Shown: piece after piece, positions 52,534 through 63,119 of the stretch
Layout of the letters: each line of letters starts with the position of its first letter
How positions within the stretch are numbered: the stretch's first letter is position 1
Assembly: GCF_004364335.1 (NCBI RefSeq)
Contig: NZ_SOCR01000002.1
Location: 372,001 to 436,000, forward strand
Source: Pseudomonas graminis
Lineage (GTDB): Bacteria; Pseudomonadota; Gammaproteobacteria; Pseudomonadales; Pseudomonadaceae
Direction: 5' to 3'
Length of the DNA stretch: 64,000 nt
Translations under genes and position numbers: made by a program
Notes under the pieces: generated by a model
What the model was told of the DNA's origin: nothing
Seen by the model: only the letters and a program-made list of their open reading frames with translations
Databases searched by the model: none

Positions 52534-53490
52534 TCATGCCCGCACCCCGTACAGCGCTAACTGGCGCAAGCAGGCTTCGCGGTGGGCGTCGCCGCTGTCC
52601 ACCGCCGAGATAAAACCGGGCAGCCGCAGCGCGAAGGGTTGATGACGCTGGGACAATTCCAGCACCCAGTAACACAGGCGCGACAGCCGCTCTTCGATAT
52701 CCCCGCCCAGGGCCATGAAGTCCAGACACAGGTCGTGGCCGCTGAGGTCGCTGAACTCCTTGACCATCAACTCCTGCCCTCGCGACCAGGCTTTCCAGTG
52801 CATCCGCCCCATCGAGTCACCCGGCTGCCACAGCCGCAGGCCCTGGTAATCATCGACGCCCGGCCCCGTCGTGGCGTGGCCGTCGTCCTCGGCATGGGGT
52901 TGCACGCCTTGCAGCAGCGGCATGGTGCCGGCCAGCGGTTGCGGGTAGATCAGCACGGTCTGTTCCAGGTCCAGCCAGCTCCAGGCACGAAAGATCCCCA
53001 GCGGAAACACACTCTCCACGCGCAAACGCGGGGCCCGCATCCAGCCGCGTTTAAGCGCCGGCAGGGTCAGTCCGACTTCCACCAAACGCTCAGCTTCAAC
53101 GTCGGTCTGCTCCAGTTGCTCGCTGTCCCAACCCAGGGCAATCGCCTGATGGCCATGGCCGCTGCTTTCCAGACGCAGGTTCAATTGCACCGGTTCGCCA
53201 ACAAACACCGAACGCGCGTGGCCGCCACTCAGCACCAGCCCGCTGATGTTGCGGTAGGTGTGCAAAATGGCCAGCACACCCACCGACAGCATGAGGAATG
53301 TCAGGCCGTAGGCGAGGCTGTTCTGGTAGTTGATGGAGACCAGCAGCAACAGGAACAGAATGAGCGCGTACGTGCCGCCGACCCGGGTTGGCAGGATGAA
53401 GATTCGGCGGTGATCCAGTTCGACCCGCGACGCCGGGGGAATGCGGCGTCCCACCCAGCGCTGCCAGACCGGTTTGAAGCGTTCGATCAC
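52534..53490 (-). CDS. DUF58 domain membrane protein
   Basis: A 318-residue protein starting with GTG. The N-terminus (about 25-70) has two membrane helices (GGTYALILFLLLLVSINYQN, and FLMLSVGVLAILHTYRN). The rest is a von Willebrand-like DUF58 domain with GPGVDDYQGLRLWQPGDSMG and MHWKAWSRGQELMVKEFSDL as signature segments, and ends in a DUF58-type C-terminal region. The GTG start at 53490 overlaps the moxR stop (GTGA), giving the family N-terminus; the longer frame to 53646 lies wholly within moxR. It probably acts as a partner or client of the MoxR ATPase. Confidence 0.9.
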   Translation of the reverse strand: MIERFKPVWQRWVGRRIPPASRVELDHRRIFILPTRVGGTYALILFLLLLVSINYQNSLAYGLTFLMLSVGVLAILHTYRNISGLVLSGGHARSVFVGEPVQLNLRLESSGHGHQAIALGWDSEQLEQTDVEAERLVEVGLTLPALKRGWMRAPRLRVESVFPLGIFRAWSWLDLEQTVLIYPQPLAGTMPLLQGVQPHAEDDGHATTGPGVDDYQGLRLWQPGDSMGRMHWKAWSRGQELMVKEFSDLSGHDLCLDFMALGGDIEERLSRLCYWVLELSQRHQPFALRLPGFISAVDSGDAHREACLRQLALYGVRA

Positions 53491-54404
53491 AGCACCGGCA
53501 CCTCGCGCAGTAGCCACTGGACCAGCGCGCCGCCGCCATGCCCGGTCGGGTCGGTGCGCTCGCGCAGGCGGTGGCTGATGACGGCGGGCAGAATCGCCTG
53601 CACGTCTTCGGGAATCACGTACTCGCGTCCGGCGAGCAATGCCCACGCCCGCGCCGCTGACAGGATCGCCAGGCTCGCGCGGGGCGACAGGCCATAGGCG
53701 AATTGCGGCTGGCTGCGCGTGGCATCGACCAGCCGCAGCACGTAATCGACCAGGGCGTCGCTGGCCCGCACCTGCCGCGCCTGCTGCTGAAGCAACGCCA
53801 GTTCAGCATGGTCCAGTAATGGCTCGATGCGCGGCAGCAGATCACGACGGGACTCGCCCAGCAGCAGGGCCTTCTCCGCCGACCGCGCCGGATAGCCCAG
53901 GGAAAGCCGCATGAGAAAGCGGTCCAGCTGCGATTCCGGCAAGGCGAAGGTGCCGCCCTGGCTGAACGGGTTCTGGGTGGCGATGACGAAAAACGGATCG
54001 GGCAGCAAACGGGTCGCGCCTTCGATGGTGACTTGACCCTCTTCCATGGCTTCGAGCAGCGCGCTCTGGCTCTTGGGCGTGGCGCGGTTGATTTCGTCGG
54101 CCAGCACCAGTTCGGCGAAGATCGGCCCGGGATGGAAAGTGAATTGCCCGGTGTCGCGATCAAAAACGGACGTGCCGAGGATGTCGCCCGGCAGCAGATC
54201 GGAGGTGAATTGAATGCGCTGAAAGCTCAGGCCAAGCACCCGCGCAAGGGTGTGACTGAGGGTGGTTTTGCCCATGCCGGGCAAATCTTCGATCAACAGG
54301 TGACCGCCGCCCAGCAGGCAGGTCAGCGCCAGGCGAACCTGCGGTTCCTTGCCCAACACCACTTCGTTGATCGCGTTGAGACACGCATCCAGTTTTCTGC
54401 CCAT
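53487..54404 (-). CDS. MoxR-family AAA+ ATPase
   Basis: A 305-residue AAA+ ATPase of the MoxR group. Walker A is LPGMGKTT at 41-48, Walker B is LVLADEINRA, sensor 1 lies at FVIATQNPFSQ, and the arginine finger region is SQLDRFLMRL. In MoxR systems the ATPase remodels or inserts cofactors into partner proteins containing VWA domains, here DUF58. It begins a leftward operon with DUF58 and DUF3488 (and perhaps the CHAD gene). The start at 54404 gives the expected N-terminus MGRKLDACLN. The 174-bp gap upstream shows no gene. Confidence 0.93.
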   Translation of the reverse strand: MGRKLDACLNAINEVVLGKEPQVRLALTCLLGGGHLLIEDLPGMGKTTLSHTLARVLGLSFQRIQFTSDLLPGDILGTSVFDRDTGQFTFHPGPIFAELVLADEINRATPKSQSALLEAMEEGQVTIEGATRLLPDPFFVIATQNPFSQGGTFALPESQLDRFLMRLSLGYPARSAEKALLLGESRRDLLPRIEPLLDHAELALLQQQARQVRASDALVDYVLRLVDATRSQPQFAYGLSPRASLAILSAARAWALLAGREYVIPEDVQAILPAVISHRLRERTDPTGHGGGALVQWLLREVPVL

Positions 54405-54579
54405 CGGAAGGCCTCCCCAGGCGACTGCTCATGGCTAATAGGACTGCAGACGATGCCAGACGTGCAGCCACTGTAAGGTCAGCGTAGGCCTTTTCGCTAG
54501 AGCGGGTTTGGGGAATTGAAGGGCGTGCGGGGTGAAGGGGGGCACGCGCGGTGTCAGGCGCCGCGCGAGGTAAAGCAGA

Positions 54580-54858
54580 TCAGCGACCCGCGCGGGACTC
54601 ACGGATATAGAAACGGGCTTTCTCGGCTTTCTCGGAGCAACCCTCGAAGGCTTCGAACTGCTGCTGGGTCTTGGCGCCGGTCAGCAGCGACAGAGCCTTG
54701 GAGTAGCTGACCGTGCCGGCGAACCCTTCGGCCTTGGCCAGATCGAGCTCGTGCCAGGCCGCGTCAAGGTTGGTGGCGCAGCTGTCGCGGTAGGCCGTTT
54801 TGCCGGCGCAACCGGTGAGAACCAACGCCAACAGGGGCAGGCAGATCCAGGCTTTCAT
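54580..54858 (-). CDS. Small lipoprotein of unknown function
   Basis: A 92-residue lipoprotein with lipobox LTGC (MKAWICLPLLALVLTGCAGK, cleaved before Cys17). The mature part is helical and charged (TNLDAAWHELDLAKAEGFAG, then KTQQQFEAFEGCSEKAEKAR), with two more cysteines (in DSCATNL and EGCSEK) that could form a disulfide. I know related short Pseudomonas proteins only as hypothetical. The ATG at 54858 yields the signal; GAGGT lies upstream. It is divergent from the patatin-like gene, 172 bp away. Confidence 0.8.
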   Translation of the reverse strand: MKAWICLPLLALVLTGCAGKTAYRDSCATNLDAAWHELDLAKAEGFAGTVSYSKALSLLTGAKTQQQFEAFEGCSEKAEKARFYIRESRAGR

Positions 54859-55030
54859 GGGTGTTACCTCAACTAAGGAAATCGACGATGCGGATTTGAC
54901 GGTGCGGCGATGCAAAAGTGCCACACCGGGGCGACGCACGATACCCGTTTCGCGCCGTTGGCGTTACGCTGGTGTGTGATGAATCGGCCGCCTGGCTGGC
55001 CGCCTGAACGCTGACAACGGGAAACCGCAC

Positions 55031-56092
55031 ATGAATAAACGCATCGCGCTGGTCCTGGGTTCCGGGGGCGCACGGGGTTACGCGCACATCGGCGTCATCG
55101 AAGAGCTCGAACATCGCGGCTACGACATCGCCTGCATCGCCGGTTGTTCCATGGGCGCAGTGATCGGCGGGATTTATGCGGCAGGCAAGCTGCCCGAATA
55201 CAAGGCGTGGATCGAAAGCCTGGATTACCTGGATGTGTTGCGGCTGGTGGACGTGAGTTTCCGGCTGGGGGCGATTCGCGGCGAGAAGGTGTTCGGCAAG
55301 ATTCGCGACATCGTCGGCGAGATCAACATCGAGGACCTGCCGATCCCCTACACCGCCGTGGCCACGGACCTGACCAATCAGCAGGAAATCTGGTTTCAGG
55401 AAGGCAATCTGCATTCGGCGATGCGCGCCTCGGCGGCGATCCCCAGCCTCTTTACCCCGGTGGTTCAGGGCAATCGCACGCTGGTCGATGGCGGCCTTCT
55501 GAATCCGTTGCCGATTGTGCCGGTGGTGTCGAGCCATTGCGATTTGATTGTCGCGGTCAACCTCAACTCCACGACCCAGAAGCATTACACCTTGCCGGTC
55601 ATCGAGCGCCCGCCGGCGGTGAAGAAGCGTTTCGACGGCTTGATGAGTTCCATCGGCTCGCACCTGCCGTTCCGCCGAAAGCTGGACCTGACCGGCCAGG
55701 ACGGTTTGCGCCTGGCCCAGGAACGGCTAAAACCCAGCGCCGCCGTGCTGACGGGCAATCCGTGGTTGATGGCCGATATCGAATCCGCCGATCCCCAGGG
55801 CCAGCAACCCGCCGCCGCGCCCACTCAACCCGGCGCGCCGAGATCGGCCAGCGGCTCGATCATCATCGACAACGTCGGCCCGGCTTCGCTGCTGGATTTG
55901 ATCAACCAGAGCTTCGAGGTGATGCAGACCTCCCTGGCGCAATACAAAATCGCCGGCTACCCGCCGGACATTCTGATCAACGTGCCGAAACGCGTGTGCC
56001 GGTTCTTCGAATTCTACAAAGCCCCGGAGCTGATCGCATTGGGGCGGCAGATCGCAAAGGAAACGCTGGATCGGTATGAGCAGGAGCATTGA
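55031..56092 (+). CDS. Patatin-like phospholipase (RssA/NTE type)
   Basis: A 353-residue patatin-domain protein. The oxyanion loop GSGGARG is at 10-16, the catalytic serine is Ser40 in GCSMG, and the aspartate is in VDGGLLNPLP, so the Ser-Asp dyad is complete. The C-terminal third (from about residue 200) has a proline/glutamine-rich linker near AAPTQPGAPRSASGS and a helical end. Members hydrolyse phospholipids or lysophospholipids; RssA-type ones are intracellular. No signal peptide is seen. It is followed by the 132-bp tandem repeat array. Confidence 0.92.
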   Translation: MNKRIALVLGSGGARGYAHIGVIEELEHRGYDIACIAGCSMGAVIGGIYAAGKLPEYKAWIESLDYLDVLRLVDVSFRLGAIRGEKVFGKIRDIVGEINIEDLPIPYTAVATDLTNQQEIWFQEGNLHSAMRASAAIPSLFTPVVQGNRTLVDGGLLNPLPIVPVVSSHCDLIVAVNLNSTTQKHYTLPVIERPPAVKKRFDGLMSSIGSHLPFRRKLDLTGQDGLRLAQERLKPSAAVLTGNPWLMADIESADPQGQQPAAAPTQPGAPRSASGSIIIDNVGPASLLDLINQSFEVMQTSLAQYKIAGYPPDILINVPKRVCRFFEFYKAPELIALGRQIAKETLDRYEQEH

Positions 56093-56120
56093 GGGCGATT
56101 GAGGTGAGTCAGGTTTGAAA

Positions 56121-56559
56121 ATGTTGGCTGACCTACCGCTTTCGCGGGCAAGCGCGCTCCTACAGGTTTTGCAGCGGGTTCGGGCTCAAGGTCGGACCCC
56201 GACCTACTGTAGGAGCCGGCTTGCTGGCGAATGCGGTGGATCAGATATGAATATGTTGGCTGACACACCGCTTTCGCGGGCAAGCGCGCTCCTAGAGGTT
56301 TTGCAGCGGGTTCGGGCTCAAGGTCGGACCCCGACCTACTGTAGGAGCCGGCTTGCTGGCGAATGCGGTGGACCAGATATGAATATGTTGGCTGACACAC
56401 CGCTTTCGCGGGCAAGCGCGCTCCTAGAGGTTTTGCAGCGGGTTCGGGCTCAAGGTCGGACCCCGACCTACTGTAGGAGCCGGCTTGCTGGCGAATGCGG
56501 TGGACCAGATGTGAAGATGTTGGCTGACACACCGCTTTCGCCAGCAAGCCGGCTCCTAC
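56121..56559. repeat. 132-bp tandem repeat built from REP families B and C
   Basis: Starting at 56121 the sequence repeats with a period of exactly 132 bp: ATGTTGGCTGAC occurs at 56121, 56253, 56385 and 56517. Each unit has an inverted family B arm (TTCGCGGGCAAGCGCGCTCC), the segment GTTTTGCAGCGGGTTCGGGC leading to GGTCGGACCCCGACC, then a direct family C arm (GTAGGAGCCGGCTTGCTGGC). The last partial unit ends with an inverted C arm at 56537-56559, pairing with a C arm before it. Copies are nearly identical, suggesting recent expansion. The period is 44 codons, which creates false open frames on both strands. Confidence 0.95.
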
Positions 56560-56638
56560 GGAGGAATCGCCCAGCTCAACAAACGGGGTCGCTGCGGCGT
56601 CAATCGTACGCGGAATCTGCGTTTGCGATCCGTCGTGG

Positions 56639-57328
56639 TCACGCATTCATTAACCGATACCCAACCCCCGCTTCGGTGACGATGTACTGCGGCGCGGCGG
56701 GGTCGTCGCCCAGTTTCTGCCGCAGGTGGCCCACCACGATGCGCAGGTAATGGGTGTCTTCGACATGGGTCGGGCCCCAGATGTCTTTGAGCAGTTGCTG
56801 CTGGGTGATGACCCGCCCGGGATGCCGCGCCAGTTGCGCCAGCACCGCGTATTCCTTGCGGGTCAGGGCAACTTCGACATCGCCCAGGGACACCCGCCGG
56901 TAGGCCAGGTCAATGTTCAGCGGGCCAATGACCACCGCCGACTCCACCTGACCGCTCTCCGGCGCCTGGCGCAGCAGTGAACGAATCCGCGCCAGAAACT
57001 CCTGGATGCCGAACGGCTTGGTCACGTAATCATTGGCGCCGGCGTCCAGCGCGCGAACTTTCTCGCCCTCGCTGGCACGCACCGACAGCACCAGCACCGG
57101 CACCGTCGACCACTCGCGAAACTGGCTGAGCACCTCCTGCCCGTCCATGTCCGGCAGCCCCAGGTCGAGCACCAGCAAATCGGGTTTATTCAGCGCGGCC
57201 TGAGTCAAGCCATCGCTGCCGGTTCCTGCTTCCAGCACTTTGTAGCCTTGTGATGCGAGGCTGATGCGCAGGAACTTGCGAATCTGCGGCTCGTCATCGA
57301 TCACCAGAATGGTTGCCGTCTGGCTCAT
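56639..57328 (-). CDS. kdpE: Response regulator KdpE
   Basis: A 229-residue OmpR/PhoB-type regulator. Receiver: acidic pocket at VIDDEP, phosphoacceptor Asp55 in LLVLDLGLPD, threonine/lysine in VLSVRA and TKPFG. The C-terminal winged helix includes ALTRKEYAVLAQLARHPGRV and THVEDTHYLRIVVGHLRQKL. It is phosphorylated by KdpD and activates kdpFABC when potassium is low. The start is 63 bp beyond the kdpD stop. The gene follows the kdp structural genes and sensor in the usual A-B-C-D-E order. Confidence 0.95.
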   Translation of the reverse strand: MSQTATILVIDDEPQIRKFLRISLASQGYKVLEAGTGSDGLTQAALNKPDLLVLDLGLPDMDGQEVLSQFREWSTVPVLVLSVRASEGEKVRALDAGANDYVTKPFGIQEFLARIRSLLRQAPESGQVESAVVIGPLNIDLAYRRVSLGDVEVALTRKEYAVLAQLARHPGRVITQQQLLKDIWGPTHVEDTHYLRIVVGHLRQKLGDDPAAPQYIVTEAGVGYRLMNA

Positions 57329-57391
57329 GGGTGTCCTGTCATGAATGAGAAGGTCGGTAGCAAACGGGCATTAGCGTAGCGCAAAGCGGGT

Positions 57392-60049
57392 TCAGACCGC
57401 CTGATCCATTTCCGCTTCGGGCTGCGCCTGCAACGGCAAGTGCAGGCTGATGCAGGTGCCACGACCGTCGATGCCGTCGTCCACGCTGATCCGCCCCCCA
57501 TGGGCGCCGACCATGCCCTGACAGATCGCCAGACCCAGCCCCGTGCCCTGCCCGCCTCGGTCACCCCGCGCGGCGGTGTAGAACATATCGAAAATCTTTG
57601 CGCGCTCGTTCTCCGGTATCCCCGGCCCCTCATCACTGACGGCGAAGACAATCTCTTCGTTCTGCACACTGACCGCCATCTGCAAACGCCCATTGACCGG
57701 CGAGAAGCGCGCGGCGTTTTCGATCACGTTGATCAGCGCCTGCTCGATCAGCGCCGCGTGGACATACAGCAGCGGCAGTTCCGCCGGCAAATCGGTGCTG
57801 ACCTGCAGCGGCGCGAGGACGGCACGAAGGCGATTAAGCGCACTGCCGACGATGTCGCCCGGCGAGACCCAGTCCCGCGCCAGCTTCAGCGCACCGTGAC
57901 CGAGACGCGTCATGTCCAGCAGGTTCTGAATGTAGCGGTCCAGACGCTCGGCCTCGTCGCGGGTGCCTTCGAGCAACTCGCGGCGGTCTTCCAGCGGAAT
58001 CGCCTCGCCCAGCGCCAGCAGGCTGTCGATGCTGCCGCGCATGGCGGTCAGCGGCGTGCGCAGGTCGTGGGACACCGAGGCCAGCAAGGCGCTGCGCAGT
58101 TGTTCGGTCTCGCCATGCAAGCGCGCGGCTTCCAGGTCCTCGGCCAGCCGCGCCCGCGCCAGGGCCTGACCCAACGGCTGACTCAGCGCCGTGAGCAAAC
58201 GTCGCCGCTGAGGGGTGAAGGTCTGGCCCTGTTTCGCACGAATGCCCAGCAACGCCATCGGCGCATCGTCCACCCACAACGGCAGCCACCACCAGCTCCC
58301 CGACGGCAGCGTGCCGGTGCCCTTACCCGCCGGTTGCCCGTGCTGCCAGGCCCAGTCCGCCGCGGCGCGCTCGAATTCGGAGAACTCCAGCGGCCCGCCC
58401 ACCTCGACCTTCCAGCCCTCCTCGCGATCATTGTCCAGCACGCACAGCTGCAACTCGCTCCAACCGGCCAGGTGATGGTCGGCGGCACTGAGCACCGCCT
58501 GACGATCGGTGGCGGCGGTCAGGCGGCGGGAAAGGTCGAGCAGTTCACTGGTTTCCTCCTGAGTGTCGCGCAGCGCTTGCAACTGGCGGCGCTGGCGAGC
58601 GGCGAGGTTGCCGGTCAGCGCGGCCATCAGCAGAAAGAACAGCAGCGTCAGCACGTCTTCTTCGCGCTGGATGCTCAGGGAAAAATTCGGCGGGATGAAC
58701 AGGAAGTCATAGGCGAGAAACGACAGCACCGAACAGACCATCGCCGGGCCGACGCTGCTGCGCACGGCCACCAACAACACGGCAGCCAGAAAGACGAGGG
58801 AGATATTCGGCAGCGCCAGCCAGCTGGACACCGCCCACGCCAAGGCACTGGCGCCGACCGTCGCAACCAGCGCCAGGGCGTAGTCGAACCAGACCAGATT
58901 GCGTGGCGTAGTGGATTGCGGCTGATCGGGGCGCGACTCGCTGTCGAGCACGTTGATTTCCAGGCCGTGGGCATTGCGCAGTAGCCGCGACGCCAGGCCG
59001 CCGCCCAGCACACGACGGCGCAGCGAAGGACGCGACTGGCCGACGAGCACCAGGCTCGCGCGGCGTTCGGTGGCGTGTTGAATCAGCGTCTTCGCCACTT
59101 CCGGCGCCCGCAGCACCACCACTTCCCCGCCGAGGCGTTCGGCCAGTTGCTGGGCATTCTGCAAACGGCTGCGCGCCAGTTCATCGAAAAAGCGCCCGTT
59201 GTCGACGTGCACCAAACTCCACGGCAGATGCCGACGTTGGGCGACGCGGCTGGCGTGGCGCACCAGACGCTCGGCCTGGGCGTCGCCGTCGATGCCCACC
59301 AGCAGACGACCGCGCACTGCGGGCGCCGCCTGACCCAACTGCCGATAACCCAGCGCAAGGTCGTTGTCGACCTGGGCGGCGGCGGTCTGCATCGCCATTT
59401 CCCGCAGCGCGGTGAGGTTGGTCTGGGTGAAAAAGGCATCAATGGCCGCGCGGGCCTGTTCCGGCACGTACACCTTGCCGTCCCGCAGCCGCTCCAGCAG
59501 CTCCCGGGGCGGCAGGTCGATCAGCACCAGTTCGTAGGCTTCCTGCAAAACCCAGTCCGGCAGGGTCTCACGTACTTGCACGCCAGTAATGCCGCGCACC
59601 TGATCGTTGAGGCTTTCCAGGTGCTGAACGTTGACCGTGGTGTAAACGTCGATACCCGCCGAGAGCAGTTCCTGAATGTCCTGCCAGCGCTTGGCGTGGC
59701 GACTGCCGGGAGCGTTGGAGTGGGCGAGTTCGTCGACCAGCACCAGTTTGGGTTTCGCCGCGAGCAGACCGTCGAGGTCCATCTCTTCGAGCATGACCCC
59801 GCGGTACTCGGAACGGACCATGGGTTGCTGGGGCAAACCGCCCAGCAGCGCTTCGGTCTCGGCGCGGCCGTGGGTCTCGACGACCCCGGCCAGCAGCGAA
59901 ACACCCTGGCGCATCTGCGTGTGCGCGGCCTGGAGCATGGCGTAGGTCTTGCCCACGCCGGGCGCCGCGCCGAGAAACACCTTCAGCCGCCCGCGATCGT
60001 CCCGAGCAAGATTGACCAGCAAAGCATCGGCGCGGGTGGTTGAGTTCAC
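57392..60049 (-). CDS. kdpD: Sensor histidine kinase KdpD
   Basis: An 885-residue membrane sensor. N-terminal KdpD domain: Walker A GAAPGVGKTYAML and VLVDELAHSNAPGSRH; then a universal-stress-protein-like domain; four hydrophobic helices around residues 395-490; a GAF-like region; HisKA with His661 in VSHDLRTPLTAM; and HATPase (NVIENAARFSP, DEGPGIPENE, GLGLAICQGMVGAHGG). It senses low potassium or turgor and controls KdpE. I chose the GTG at 60049 (VNSTTRADALLVNLARDD), with AGGA nine bases upstream, over the GTG at 60100, which lacks a ribosome site. A duplicated REPIN separates it from kdpC. Confidence 0.93.
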   Translation of the reverse strand: MNSTTRADALLVNLARDDRGRLKVFLGAAPGVGKTYAMLQAAHTQMRQGVSLLAGVVETHGRAETEALLGGLPQQPMVRSEYRGVMLEEMDLDGLLAAKPKLVLVDELAHSNAPGSRHAKRWQDIQELLSAGIDVYTTVNVQHLESLNDQVRGITGVQVRETLPDWVLQEAYELVLIDLPPRELLERLRDGKVYVPEQARAAIDAFFTQTNLTALREMAMQTAAAQVDNDLALGYRQLGQAAPAVRGRLLVGIDGDAQAERLVRHASRVAQRRHLPWSLVHVDNGRFFDELARSRLQNAQQLAERLGGEVVVLRAPEVAKTLIQHATERRASLVLVGQSRPSLRRRVLGGGLASRLLRNAHGLEINVLDSESRPDQPQSTTPRNLVWFDYALALVATVGASALAWAVSSWLALPNISLVFLAAVLLVAVRSSVGPAMVCSVLSFLAYDFLFIPPNFSLSIQREEDVLTLLFFLLMAALTGNLAARQRRQLQALRDTQEETSELLDLSRRLTAATDRQAVLSAADHHLAGWSELQLCVLDNDREEGWKVEVGGPLEFSEFERAAADWAWQHGQPAGKGTGTLPSGSWWWLPLWVDDAPMALLGIRAKQGQTFTPQRRRLLTALSQPLGQALARARLAEDLEAARLHGETEQLRSALLASVSHDLRTPLTAMRGSIDSLLALGEAIPLEDRRELLEGTRDEAERLDRYIQNLLDMTRLGHGALKLARDWVSPGDIVGSALNRLRAVLAPLQVSTDLPAELPLLYVHAALIEQALINVIENAARFSPVNGRLQMAVSVQNEEIVFAVSDEGPGIPENERAKIFDMFYTAARGDRGGQGTGLGLAICQGMVGAHGGRISVDDGIDGRGTCISLHLPLQAQPEAEMDQAV

Positions 60050-60142
60050 GAAGGTTGTCCTGATCCATTGGATGACGGTTGATCGTTGGTTGTCGCCCAC
60101 TCAGAGGGGCATCACCGATTTCTATCCTGGCCGAGGCCTATT

Positions 60143-60369
60143 GTAGGAGCGCGCCTGCCCGCGAATGGGCCGGTACATCCGACGTTGCTCTAGCGTCTGT
60201 GCCTATGTCTTCGCGGGCAAGCGCGCTCCCACAGGTTCGTAGCGCGCCACATATGTCTGTCCCGGCCGAGATCCAAGTGTAGGAGCGCGCTTGCCCGCGA
60301 ATGGGCCGGTACATCCGACGTTGCTCTAGCGTCCGTGCCAAAGCCTTCGCGGGCAAGCCCGCTCCTACA
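60143..60369. repeat. Duplicated family B REPIN between kdpC and kdpD
   Basis: Two REPINs of family B repeat with a period of 136 bp (GTAGGAGCGCGC at 60143 and 60279). Between the arms both share GGGCCGGTACATCCGACG and TTGCTCTAGCGT. The first has GCGCCTGCC for the usual GCGCTTGCC in its left arm. They lie between the kdpC stop (60406) and the kdpD start (60049), within a locus that is usually one operon. Confidence 0.92.
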
Positions 60370-60405
60370 GGTCCGGTGTGCACCACAGATGTCTGTCCAG
60401 CGGAC

Positions 60406-60975
60406 TCAGTTCACCACTTTGCCAGACGGTAACCGATTCAGACTCAGATTCAAGTCCAGCACGTTCACCACGGGCGGGCCGATCAGCGAGGTCTGGGTGT
60501 TGTCCGCCACCAGTTTCTGCACCGAGTCGGCCGGCAGGTTACGCGCTGCGGCGATGCGGGCCACCTGGTATTGCGCAGCGGCTGGGGACAAGTGCGGGTC
60601 CAGGCCGCTGGCGGAGGTGGTCAGCAGGTTCAGCGGCACCGGGCCCTGGCTGTTGACTTTCTCTTTGGCGGCATCATCGGCCACTCGCGTCGCCAGCGCC
60701 GGGTTGCTCGGCGCCAGGTTGCTTGCGCCGCTGGCGACGGTGGCATAGGCCCCGGCAGACGGACGCGGATGAAACCATTCTTCGCCGGTGAAATTCTGGG
60801 CGATCAGCGCCGAACCGATCACCTTTTCATGGTCGTCGTACACCAGGCTGCCATTGGCCTGATCCGGGAACGCCACCTGGGCGACACCGGTCACCACCAG
60901 CGGGTAAGCCACGCCGGTGATCAGGGTCATCAGAACGATCAGGCTCACGGCCGGACGCAATACACTGGACATCAT
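60406..60975 (-). CDS. kdpC: Potassium-transporting ATPase, subunit C
   Basis: The 189-residue KdpC subunit of the KdpFABC potassium pump. One N-terminal membrane helix ([20 protein letters not shown]) is followed by a periplasmic domain with the family segments [30 protein letters not shown] and the C-terminal [13 protein letters not shown]. KdpC stabilises the complex and increases ATP affinity. A second methionine start at 60972 is equally possible. It is 61 bp beyond the kdpB stop, the normal operon order. Confidence 0.95.
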   Translation of the reverse strand: MMSSVLRPAVSLIVLMTLITGVAYPLVVTGVAQVAFPDQANGSLVYDDHEKVIGSALIAQNFTGEEWFHPRPSAGAYATVASGASNLAPSNPALATRVADDAAKEKVNSQGPVPLNLLTTSASGLDPHLSPAAAQYQVARIAAARNLPADSVQKLVADNTQTSLIGPPVVNVLDLNLSLNRLPSGKVVN

Positions 60976-61036
60976 TCATTCCTCATTCGAAGTGAGCGCG
61001 GCGCGGGATCAGTCACCGCGCAGCGCAATCAGTGCG

Positions 61037-63109
<2,073 letters not shown>

Positions 63110-63119
63110 GATTCGGTCC

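Noticed and set aside
56121..56559. Possible CRISPR array
   Set aside because: Unit length is 132 bp with no variable spacers, and the units are made of REP palindromes; no cas genes are nearby.
56014..56750. Repetitive open frames of about 210 residues on both strands, resembling a repeat protein
   Set aside because: They arise from the 132-bp (44-codon) REP tandem repeat and have no ribosome site or family support.
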